Made by a program: the position numbers and the translations under genes | Notes under the pieces: model-generated | Seen by the model: only the letters and a program-made list of their open reading frames with translations | Told to the model about the DNA's origin: nothing | Database searches by the model: none | Shown here: positions 1-6,062 of the stretch, piece by piece | Layout: every line of letters begins with the position of its first letter | Numbering within the stretch: the first letter of the stretch is position 1 | Assembly (NCBI RefSeq): GCF_018372875.1 | Contig: NZ_JAHAIF010000058.1 | Span: 1-16,951, forward strand | DNA from: Clostridium sp. | GTDB taxonomy: Bacteria; Bacillota; Clostridia; Clostridiales; Clostridiaceae | Reading direction: 5' to 3' | Length of the DNA: 16,951 nucleotides

Positions 1-125
1 GTAACTATGTCTGCCGCTGAAAGTGATCCACCTGGATGACCTGATGCTGATTCTGTTAACATTTCTACTATGTCTTTTCTAATTTGTTTAGAAATTTGGA
101 TTAATTCATCTTTATTTTTTTTCAT
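1..125 (-). CDS. Transketolase, N-terminal part (cut by window edge)
   Basis: Only the first 41 codons are inside the window; the gene runs off the left edge. The peptide starts MKKNKDELIQISKQIRKDIV and continues into the segment SGHPGGSLSAADIV, which is the thiamine-diphosphate-side signature of the transketolase N-terminal domain. Transketolase moves two-carbon ketol units in the non-oxidative pentose phosphate pathway. The start is fixed by CTAGGAGGAC (131-140) a few bases upstream of the ATG. A weak extended -10 (TGTTACAAT, complement of 190-198) lies about 65 bases further upstream without a good -35. Many clostridia split transketolase into two adjacent genes; whether this one is split or full-length cannot be seen here. 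Confidence 0.85.
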   Translation of the reverse strand, partial: MKKNKDELIQISKQIRKDIVEMLTESASGHPGGSLSAADIV

Positions 126-340
126 TATATGTCCTCCTAGAAAATTTAAAATAATTATAGACTTTATTTTTCCCTATTTAATTAAGATTATTGTAACACA
201 CTTTTTAATCTTTTGCTATTCTATTTAATCATTTGTGTTAACTTTTTCGCATTTTTATAAGTATTTAGTATATACTATTTAATGAATATGTTTTCTTTTA
301 GCCTCAAATAATAATATACTTTTTGTTTTACAACATAATA

Positions 341-373
341 AAAGGTATTGAAGATTATCCCTTCAATACCTTT
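341..373 (-). terminator. Rho-independent terminator after mazF
   Basis: A perfect 13-bp inverted repeat (AAAGGTATTGAAG / CTTCAATACCTTT) with a 7-base loop lies just past the mazF stop codon. Read leftward, the stem ends in a T-rich stretch, so it can end the mazEF transcript. The right arm is also T-rich on the plus strand. Confidence 0.85.
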
Positions 374-377
374 TTGC

Positions 378-731
378 TTAATCTAAACTTAAACTAATTA
401 ATAAAGCTTTATTTACTTTTTCCATATCACTATCTGTCATATGTCCTATTTTCTCTTTTAATCTTCTCTTATCTAATGTTCTAATTTGTTCAAGTAAAAC
501 AACTGAATCTCTATTTAAACCATATTCTTCAGAAGATATTTCCACATGTGTAGGAAGCTTAGCTTTATTAATTTGTGATGTAATAGCAGCAACAATAACA
601 GTTGGGCTATATCTATTACCAATATCATTTTGCATAATGATTACTGGTCTTATTCCACCCTGTTCTGATCCTATTACAGGACTTAAGTCAGCGTAGAATA
701 TATCCCCTCTTTTTACTAACATAGTCGTCAT
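378..731 (-). CDS. mazF: MazF-family endoribonuclease toxin (NdoA/EndoA type)
   Basis: This is the toxin of a type II toxin-antitoxin pair: an mRNA interferase that cuts single-stranded RNA at short specific sites. The 117-residue protein is close to Bacillus subtilis NdoA, with [16 protein letters not shown] at the N-terminus, GSEQGGIRP at 21-29 and IVAAITSQI at 46-54. R28 and T51 align with the B. subtilis catalytic Arg25 and Thr48. The frame stays open upstream to an ATG at 758, but that would overlap the antitoxin gene. I chose the ATG at 731 because it lies 8 bases after the antitoxin stop, with GCGGAG at the end of the antitoxin gene as a rather distant RBS; the ATG at 722 is possible. 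It is co-transcribed with the antitoxin and followed by a strong terminator. Its RNA recognition sequence cannot be read from sequence alone. Confidence 0.93.
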   Translation of the reverse strand: MTTMLVKRGDIFYADLSPVIGSEQGGIRPVIIMQNDIGNRYSPTVIVAAITSQINKAKLPTHVEISSEEYGLNRDSVVLLEQIRTLDKRRLKEKIGHMTDSDMEKVNKALLISLSLD

Positions 732-739
732 TTGAAAAA

Positions 740-970
740 TCACACTCCGCAAAGCCATGTCTCATAATCACTTATTTCGTCAACACACTCTTCAGCTAAT
801 TCTAAGTTGATTTGTGACATTTCTATATATCCTCTCTTCATAACTTCTAACATTTGTGAGGAATCAACCTCATTAATATATACTATTAAATTCTCATCAA
901 ATAATTTACTATTATTTTTATGTTTCTTATCTTTTTTTAAAACACCATTATCTATTGACTCAAACGACAT
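740..970 (-). CDS. MazE/NdoAI-type antitoxin, shortened at the N-terminus
   Basis: This 76-residue protein directly precedes MazF and should neutralise it. The C-terminal toxin-binding part is recognisable: [19 protein letters not shown] (43-61) parallels the B. subtilis EndoAI segment LMRRGYMEMAKINLNIS. Residues 19-34 ([16 protein letters not shown]) resemble helix B of a ribbon-helix-helix domain. The preceding beta-strand (the KISLPE-like segment of EndoAI), which normally contacts DNA, is missing; the N-terminus is instead a lysine-rich stretch, LKKDKKHKN. An in-frame stop shortly upstream of the ATG rules out a simple N-terminal extension. The RBS is strong (AAGGAGG, 978-984). The toxin-antidote role is a secure inference from synteny and the tail; repression of its own operon is doubtful. 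Confidence 0.85.
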   Translation of the reverse strand: MSFESIDNGVLKKDKKHKNNSKLFDENLIVYINEVDSSQMLEVMKRGYIEMSQINLELAEECVDEISDYETWLCGV

Positions 971-980
971 AATTCGGCCT

Positions 981-992
981 CCTTAGCTAAGG
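981..992. promoter_or_regulatory. 12-bp perfect palindrome in the mazEF leader
   Basis: CCTTAGCTAAGG lies between the expected transcription start and the antitoxin start codon and overlaps the upstream half of the Shine-Dalgarno. It could be an operator, or a weak 4-bp hairpin over the RBS. No binding protein is indicated by the sequence. Confidence 0.35.
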
Positions 993-1009
993 ATTCTATG
1001 TATACTAAA

Positions 1010-1039
1010 ATTATATTTCAGTTTATGTCATATTGTCAA
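1010..1039 (-). promoter_or_regulatory. SigA promoter of mazEF
   Basis: On the minus strand TTGACA (complement of 1034-1039), an 18-base spacer and TATAAT (complement of 1010-1015) match the vegetative consensus in every position. Transcription would start near 1003, about 33 bases before the antitoxin ATG. The toxin-antitoxin pair can therefore be expressed independently of the genes upstream. Confidence 0.8.
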
Positions 1040-1093
1040 AGATAAAATCATATTTTTATACTTTTCTGCTAATTATATACTTATATTTGTTGT

Positions 1094-1723
1094 TTAAAAT
1101 AGATTTTTATCTATTTCTTTTAAGTAATTGAACTCTTTATAAACTATATCTACTCTACTTTTCCCATCTTTGTCATAAATTTTAGTTACTATAGGAGTCT
1201 TATCTTCTTTATTTATATAAATTTTAGCCGATGTCATATGATCATTTATATTAGACAAATTAACTTTTATCTCTAAGTACTTTATATCTCCCCACTCTTC
1301 AGATCCTTCATTAATTTCCTCTATATCTCCACATAAAAGATTACTAACAAATGACAAGGGATATAGGGAATCAAAGTCTTTTTCTAATTCATACTTTCCG
1401 CCCTTATCTTGCATACTTATATAACCATCTTTATAAATTTTAATTCTATCTTGCCCAAATTCAATTCTCATTCCAACATCCTTGCAGTAATATATGTTTG
1501 TATCCTCTTTGTATTCACCTTTTGAATTCTTTATCTTATATTCAGCCTTAGATGTATAAGCCTTAGAATTCTTAATGTATTCTATAATTTCTTCATTGGT
1601 TGGTGCATAATTATGCCTAAACCCAATAATAACTATTATAGATATAAAAGGAATAAGTAATAATAGTAATAACAAGACTTTTCTCTCTTTAATTTTGTTC
1701 AATAAGTTCTTTTCACTCTTCAT
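1094..1723 (-). CDS. GerS/YdcC-like membrane-anchored protein
   Basis: A 209-residue protein with one strongly hydrophobic N-terminal segment (about 16-35, starting VLLLLLLLIPF) after a basic stretch, then a soluble extracytoplasmic domain rich in alternating beta-type segments. Size, layout and position between nnr and mazEF match the YdcC/GerS group, LolA-like proteins found near alr in Firmicutes; C. difficile GerS is needed for spore germination. I recognise it by context and by segments such as EEIIEYIKNSKAYTSKAEYK and DFDSLYPLSFVSNLL, not by a catalytic motif. No lipobox cysteine follows the hydrophobic segment, so it looks like a signal-anchored protein, not a lipoprotein. The RBS GGAGGC (complement of 1728-1733) fixes the start. 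A weak 8-bp hairpin (1097-1116) covers the last codons. Confidence 0.6.
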   Translation of the reverse strand: MKSEKNLLNKIKERKVLLLLLLLIPFISIIVIIGFRHNYAPTNEEIIEYIKNSKAYTSKAEYKIKNSKGEYKEDTNIYYCKDVGMRIEFGQDRIKIYKDGYISMQDKGGKYELEKDFDSLYPLSFVSNLLCGDIEEINEGSEEWGDIKYLEIKVNLSNINDHMTSAKIYINKEDKTPIVTKIYDKDGKSRVDIVYKEFNYLKEIDKNLF

Positions 1724-1781
1724 ATTGCCTCCAAAGTTAATTATTCACTAATACTATTATTAAAACCTTGGAGAAAATATT

Positions 1782-3284
1782 CTAACTAATGATTGCTTCT
1801 TCTATTATTTTAGGTAGTTCTGCTATTATATCTGTAGCAGAAACACTATATTTATCCTTGCTAGCTTTATCTCCAGCTAAACCATGTATATAACAAGCTA
1901 ATATAGCTGCCTTAAATTTACTCATACCTTGACCGACAAAAGATGCTATTATTCCAGTAAGGCAATCCCCCATACCTCCAGATGCCATCTTACTATTACC
2001 AGTATAATTAATTACTACCTCATATCCGTCTGTAATTATTGTATTATATCCCTTCAATACAACTATAACATCATGTTGTAGGGCGTATCTTTTTGCTAAA
2101 TTTACCCTATCCTTTTCTATTTCTTCTATGCTATACCCAGATAACCTACTAAACTCTCCAAGATGAGGTGTTATTACTGATCTATTTTTCACTAAAGATA
2201 GTAGCTCTTTATTATTGGCAAGTATATTTAAGGCATCAGCATCTAATATTATAGGAACCTCAGTTTCTTTTATGCATCTGTTTAAAATATCATACTTATC
2301 ATCACTTACGCCTAATCCTGGGCCACATGCAATAACATTACAAGTTTCAAGTAAATTATTAATTCTGTCTTGCTCTTCATAATTAACAGTCATTGCCTCA
2401 ATTAATTTATTTGACAATACTTGTTGTGTATTTAAGTCTGTTAAAAGTGAAACTAATCCAGCTCCGCTTCTTACAACAGCTTCAGCACAAATATATGCTG
2501 CTCCTGAAAAACCTGGACTACCTCCTATTAACATAACTTTTCCGTAATCTCCTTTATGTCCCCAAACCTTTCTTATTGGAATCATTTTTTTATATTCATA
2601 CCTATGTAAAAATGAAACTTTCTCGTTAAACTTTTCTTTTACAGAGTCAGGAATTCCTATATATACAACTTTTACTTTCCCTAAATATTCAAAAGCATCG
2701 TATCTAACAAAACCTATTTTTACATTTTCTATAGTATAAGTTTCATTTGCCTTTATTGCTATTCCTAATACCTCTCCAGAATTACTATCTATTCCAGATG
2801 GCGTGTCTACAGAAATAACATATTTAGAATATGTATTTATTGATTCTATAACTTTATAAATAACCCCATCAATTCTTCTATTTAATCCTATACCAAATAT
2901 AGAATCTACAACAATATCTGAATTTTTTATATCATCTATAAGTTCTTTATTAAAATCACTGTCCTTATTAATCTCTTTTATTTCTATATTTAACTTTTTT
3001 ATAATATTAAGGTTTGTAATAAACTCCTCACCTTTTTTAGTGCCAAAATTTATAACAATAACTTTTACATCCTTACCAAATATAAAAAGCTTTCTTGCTA
3101 TTACTAATCCATCTCCACCATTATTGCCTATACCACAAAATACAATATATTTATCTCCCTTAGATTTTATTGATTCAAAAATTTTCTCTCCTGCGTTCTC
3201 CATAAGAAGTACACTAGGGATCCCAATAGTATTTATAGTATATTCGTCAATTAACTTAGCTGTCTGTCTTGATACCACATACAT
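1782..3284 (-). CDS. nnr: Bifunctional NAD(P)H-hydrate epimerase / ADP-dependent dehydratase
   Basis: This is a metabolite-repair enzyme: the N-terminal YjeF_N domain interconverts R- and S-NAD(P)HX, and the C-terminal ribokinase-like domain dehydrates S-NAD(P)HX using ADP. The 500-residue length is usual for the fusion. The epimerase domain (about 1-215) shows NNGGDGLVIARKL (54-66) and VDTPSGIDSNSG (159-170). The dehydratase domain (about 225-500) shows GGSPGFSGAA (254-263), DADALN (348-353), TPHLGEF (372-378) and the nucleotide site KMASGGMGD (432-440), with D440 the likely catalytic residue. Its Shine-Dalgarno lies inside the end of acpS, 3 bases upstream, so the two genes are probably translationally coupled, a common Firmicute pairing. 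Confidence 0.95.
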   Translation of the reverse strand: MYVVSRQTAKLIDEYTINTIGIPSVLLMENAGEKIFESIKSKGDKYIVFCGIGNNGGDGLVIARKLFIFGKDVKVIVINFGTKKGEEFITNLNIIKKLNIEIKEINKDSDFNKELIDDIKNSDIVVDSIFGIGLNRRIDGVIYKVIESINTYSKYVISVDTPSGIDSNSGEVLGIAIKANETYTIENVKIGFVRYDAFEYLGKVKVVYIGIPDSVKEKFNEKVSFLHRYEYKKMIPIRKVWGHKGDYGKVMLIGGSPGFSGAAYICAEAVVRSGAGLVSLLTDLNTQQVLSNKLIEAMTVNYEEQDRINNLLETCNVIACGPGLGVSDDKYDILNRCIKETEVPIILDADALNILANNKELLSLVKNRSVITPHLGEFSRLSGYSIEEIEKDRVNLAKRYALQHDVIVVLKGYNTIITDGYEVVINYTGNSKMASGGMGDCLTGIIASFVGQGMSKFKAAILACYIHGLAGDKASKDKYSVSATDIIAELPKIIEEAIIS

Positions 3285-3287
3285 TAA

Positions 3288-3665
3288 TTATGTCACCTCC
3301 TCCCAGATGGCAAAGGCAGTTGCATTTTCACTTGTATGAGATATAGATACATGAATTAAAAAATCTTCTTTAATAGAAATAACTTCTCTTACTTTATCAC
3401 TTATATTTACAATAGGTTGTCCCATCTCATTTCTTAGTATTTCTATATCTAATAATCCAAATCTCCTTATTCCAGTTCCTAGTGCCTTACTAATAGCTTC
3501 TTTAGCTGCAAAATTTCCCGCAATAGTTTCTAAATTGTCCTTTCTACTTTTAAAATACTTTCTTTCCTCTTCAGTAAAAACCTTTTCTAAAAACATAGGA
3601 GTTCGTTTAATTGCTGTTCCTATTCTATCTACTTGAACTATATCTGTTCCTATACCTCTAATCAT
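3288..3665 (-). CDS. acpS: Holo-[acyl-carrier-protein] synthase
   Basis: AcpS transfers 4'-phosphopantetheine from CoA to a serine of apo-acyl carrier protein, activating fatty acid synthesis. The 125-residue length is typical. The N-terminal motif GIGTDIVQVDRI (4-15) holds the metal-binding aspartate D8, and NFAAKEAISKALGTG (51-65) holds the metal-binding glutamate E56. The C-terminal segment VSISHTSENATAFAIWE is also typical. The start has a GGAGGTGG ribosome binding site. It lies 30 bases after the DUF6514-like gene and 3 bases before nnr, in one leftward operon. Confidence 0.96.
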   Translation of the reverse strand: MIRGIGTDIVQVDRIGTAIKRTPMFLEKVFTEEERKYFKSRKDNLETIAGNFAAKEAISKALGTGIRRFGLLDIEILRNEMGQPIVNISDKVREVISIKEDFLIHVSISHTSENATAFAIWEEVT

Positions 3666-3695
3666 TTTCCACCTCCAATCAATATTTTACTATTA

Positions 3696-4022
3696 TTAAA
3701 GTATATTAACCATCTTTTTAGATTCTTCAAAATCCCCTACCCATTTATCAACATACTCACCTATAATATCTATTAAATGTATTGGAGATACTTCATTTTT
3801 ATAAAGCAAGTTAAGTAAACCTTTAACTTTATGGCGTTGAGTTGATATATACTTAACTCCATCTTCTACTCTATTGATAATAGTTCCATATTTTATATCT
3901 AATCTCTCAACCTTTATTCCATATGCTTGTACATTATTAAGGCTTTCCTTAGTAAGACTATAAGTATACTTCATTTCTATATCGTCTATTGATCTTGTAA
4001 TTATAAGCTTTTCTAATACCAT
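3696..4022 (-). CDS. DUF6514-like small protein, first gene of the acpS operon
   Basis: A 108-residue soluble protein with no membrane segment or catalytic motif that I can see. It has alternating beta-type segments in the first 60 residues (KYTYSLTKESLNNVQAYGIK, GTIINRVEDGVKYISTQR) and helices towards the end (VKGLLNLLYKNEVSPIHLID). Its size, pattern and place ahead of acpS fit the clostridial DUF6514 family; I make that assignment from memory of the family. The function is unknown. The start is supported by CTAGGAGGT about 10 bases upstream, and a good SigA promoter lies at 4073-4100. It probably belongs with acpS and nnr in one transcript. Confidence 0.55.
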   Translation of the reverse strand: MVLEKLIITRSIDDIEMKYTYSLTKESLNNVQAYGIKVERLDIKYGTIINRVEDGVKYISTQRHKVKGLLNLLYKNEVSPIHLIDIIGEYVDKWVGDFEESKKMVNIL

Positions 4023-4072
4023 ATATATTACCTCCTAGGTCTTAAAACAACTATTATTGTTAAGTAGATGTT

Positions 4073-4100
4073 ATCATAACAATTGTCAGAATATTGTCAA
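4073..4100 (-). promoter_or_regulatory. SigA promoter of the DUF6514-acpS-nnr operon
   Basis: Minus strand TTGACA (complement of 4095-4100), 16-base spacer, TATGAT (complement of 4073-4078). Transcription would start near 4066, leaving a short leader before the ATG at 4022. Confidence 0.75.
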
Positions 4101-4221
4101 ACCATGAGGTCCTAATAAAAAAACAATTATTTATTTATTTACATAAAACAACTTTTTAATCACTTCTTCTATTACTATTAACAAGCGTAACCTCTTTTTT
4201 CTCCACTTAATTAATATATAT

Positions 4222-4228
4222 TGTCGAA
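4222..4228 (+). promoter_or_regulatory. Spo0A box match (TGTCGAA)
   Basis: TTGTCGAAAA at 4221-4230 contains the 7-base 0A box exactly and fits the wider TTTGTCRAAA pattern. It lies about 120 bases upstream of the acpS-operon promoter -35, or just past the ssb terminator. A 7-base match can arise by chance; the role is inferred. Confidence 0.4.
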
Positions 4229-4293
4229 AAAAACTATTTGCCTACTAAATATTAAACAAATAATAAATTGTAATATATATTTTGTATAAAAAG

Positions 4294-4319
4294 AAAGAAG
4301 AGCGAAAAAGCTCTTCTTT
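4294..4319 (-). terminator. Terminator downstream of ssb
   Basis: A perfect 10-bp stem AAAGAAGAGC / GCTCTTCTTT with a 6-base loop; leftward it runs into CTTTTTATAC. It lies about 85 bases past the ssb stop. Confidence 0.75.
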
Positions 4320-4403
4320 TCTTACCCTAAAATACCATAGTTGAATTTGTATACGTTAACACTTATATTATAAGTATACCATATATTATAAGTTATTCAA
4401 CTC

Positions 4404-4763
4404 TTATTCACCTGTGGCATGGTCCATATTATTTTCCTCTGTACGTCTGCCTCCAACGAATTTAAAATCTTCTGCTACTACCTCCGCAAGGTACTTCTTA
4501 TTACCGTCTCTATCCTCATAACTACCAGTTCTTAATCTTCCACTTAGGCTAATATAGCTTCCCTTTTTCATATACTTACATATAACCTCAGCTTTTTTTC
4601 CCCATACTGTAACTGGAATTAAATCAGCTTTTCTTGTGCCGTCAGCAGACTTAAAATTTCTATCTACTGCTATAATAAACTTTGTAAATGACTTATCTCC
4701 GTTTTCTAATTCTCTTAGTTCAGGATCTCTTATAAGTCTCCCTAATAATACTATTTTATTCAT
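4404..4763 (-). CDS. Single-stranded DNA-binding protein, short paralogue
   Basis: An OB-fold protein that coats single-stranded DNA. The family is visible in MNKIVLLGRLIRDPEL (1-16), TKFIIAVDRNFK (27-38), LIPVTVWGKKAEVICKYMKKG (48-68, with the DNA-stacking Trp54) and SLSGRLRTGSYEDRDGNKKY (72-91). At 119 residues it is shorter than the usual 140-180 and ends NNMDHATGE soon after the OB fold, without the flexible linker and acidic IPF tip that recruit repair and replication partners. The housekeeping clostridial ssb sits between rpsF and rpsR; this copy stands alone, so it is probably an accessory paralogue. Start: AGGAGGTG 6 bases upstream. The fold is certain; the role is not. Confidence 0.9.
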   Translation of the reverse strand: MNKIVLLGRLIRDPELRELENGDKSFTKFIIAVDRNFKSADGTRKADLIPVTVWGKKAEVICKYMKKGSYISLSGRLRTGSYEDRDGNKKYLAEVVAEDFKFVGGRRTEENNMDHATGE

Positions 4764-4924
4764 ACTAACACCTCCTGAATATTTTCTTTTATAATACTTG
4801 ACAACTAATTCTATTAATATTCAGCTTATGTCAATATTTTTTAGCCTTATTCCATATATGAAGGAAAATAACTTACACGCTAAAACTATACACAGATTAG
4901 ATAATATTGTAACCTCCTAAAAAT

Positions 4925-4958
4925 AAAAAAGAAACCACTAAACTGTAGTTTCTTTTTT
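4925..4958 (-). terminator. Terminator after yihY
   Basis: A 14-bp stem with one mismatch (AAAAAAGAAACCAC / GTAGTTTCTTTTTT) and a 6-base loop, touching the yihY stop codon. The arms give T-runs in both directions. Confidence 0.8.
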
Positions 4959-5794
4959 CAATCCATCCTACCTTTTTCCAATACAGAATTAATTTCTACT
5001 CCTAAAATAAATATTATAGACATTAAAAACAACCATATCATTAATATAAAGACTGCTGCTAATCCCCCATATAGCCGTGAATAGTTTCCAAAATTATTAA
5101 TATAAAATGAAAATACTATAGAAAATATTATCCATCCAAATGTACTAAACACCGCTCCTGGAATAGTATTTTTCCAAGGAACTCTCTTACATGGAGTATA
5201 CCTATATATAGTTGCAAAGACTAATATTAAGACTACCAATATGACCCCATATCTAACTATGTTCCATATAAAATCCATTAAGCCACTTAACGGTAATAAC
5301 GTAATTAGATAATCTCCTATTATTTTACCAAAAACCAATAATGTTAAGGTTAATATAATTGTAATCGCAAGAACTATTGTACTTAAATAAGATATAACAG
5401 ATCTTGTTATATATGATCTTTTATCATTTAGGTTATATGCCTTGTTTATTCCTTTTATAACTGCCCTAAAACCGGAAGAAGCTGTCCAAATTGTTAATAA
5501 AACTGATACCCCTAATAATCCTGCATTTTGTGAACTAATTATTTCGCTAACTGTAGATTGAATAAGCTCAAATACACTTGTAGGAAGCAACACACTTATT
5601 CCATATAATACTTGCTCTGGATTTGGTTTTATAAAACCTATTAAAGTAATTAAAAAAATTAAAAAAGGGAAAAAGGATAATACCAAATAATATGCCAATT
5701 GTGATGCCAAAGAAAATATATCATCTCTTTTTGACTTAACTATTAAATGTATAAACAAATCCATCTTTGACATAGTATATTTTTCTTTTTTCAT
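4958..5794 (-). CDS. YihY/BrkB family inner membrane protein
   Basis: A 278-residue polytopic membrane protein with about six hydrophobic segments, near residues 30-56, 90-112, 134-160, 173-197, 210-232 and 243-268. The family signature is seen in LASQLAYYLVLSFFPFLIFL (29-48), LTIWTASSGFRAVIKGINKAY (100-120) and YRYTPCKRVPWKNTIPGAVF (197-216). The molecular function of YihY/BrkB proteins is not settled; old labels as ribonuclease BN or virulence factor are not supported. The RBS GGTGAG lies close to the ATG; an in-frame ATG at codon 8 is a less likely start. It is a single-gene unit with its own terminator. Confidence 0.9.
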   Translation of the reverse strand: MKKEKYTMSKMDLFIHLIVKSKRDDIFSLASQLAYYLVLSFFPFLIFLITLIGFIKPNPEQVLYGISVLLPTSVFELIQSTVSEIISSQNAGLLGVSVLLTIWTASSGFRAVIKGINKAYNLNDKRSYITRSVISYLSTIVLAITIILTLTLLVFGKIIGDYLITLLPLSGLMDFIWNIVRYGVILVVLILVFATIYRYTPCKRVPWKNTIPGAVFSTFGWIIFSIVFSFYINNFGNYSRLYGGLAAVFILMIWLFLMSIIFILGVEINSVLEKGRMD

Positions 5795-5888
5795 AATCTC
5801 ACCATTTCAATTCTTTTATTTTATTCTATTAATACTTTCTATATATTATGTTATCACTTCAAGAAGTAATTATGTATGTACAAATAAA

Positions 5889-5918
5889 TTAGGAGAGCAT
5901 TTCTGCATACTCTCCTAA
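5889..5918. other. Orphan hairpin between divergent genes
   Basis: TTAGGAGAG / CTCTCCTAA, a perfect 9-bp stem with a 12-base loop, lies between yihY (leftward) and the aldose epimerase gene (rightward), about 95 and 145 bases from their starts. Leftward it is followed by AATTTATTTG, so it could end or attenuate a leftward transcript, but no upstream gene is visible. Confidence 0.5.
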
Positions 5919-6062
5919 GATTATTGTATTATTGTCCTTATAATTTTATCACATAGTTTAAAAATTATATACCTGTTTTATTCTTGTATGTACTATAGTA
6001 TAATCTTCATGTATTATATTAACAATTTTAATAATTCTAACTAACTGAAAGGTGGTAATTTT

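Larger units (their letters stand above)
4023..4403. other. Intergenic region between ssb and the acpS operon
   Basis: This 381-base gap holds the acpS-operon promoter (4073-4100), a Spo0A-box match (4222-4228), the ssb terminator (4294-4319) and, next to the ssb stop codon, an 8-bp inverted repeat (AGTTGAAT 4339-4346 / ATTCAACT 4395-4402) enclosing two copies of ATATTATAAGT (4365-4375, 4383-4393). I found no convincing gene in it. Confidence 0.7.

Noticed and set aside
732..758. Upstream ATG that would lengthen MazF by 9 residues
   Set aside because: The extension would overlap the antitoxin gene, has no family match and has no RBS; the ATG at 731 follows the antitoxin stop.
3040..3339. Plus-strand open frame of 99 codons
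   Set aside because: It lies antisense to nnr and acpS, both clear family members, with no recognisable product.
4084..4101. Two TGTCA-type motifs read as tandem Spo0A boxes
   Set aside because: One is simply the complement of the TTGACA -35 hexamer of the acpS-operon promoter, and the other lacks the CGAA core.
4913..4918. AGGAGG-like sequence on the minus strand
   Set aside because: No ATG, GTG or TTG follows at a usable distance in an open frame, so it seems to be an orphan match.
4858..4920. 20-codon plus-strand frame starting MKENNLHAKT
   Set aside because: No ribosome binding site and no promoter; it ends inside the gap next to the yihY terminator.
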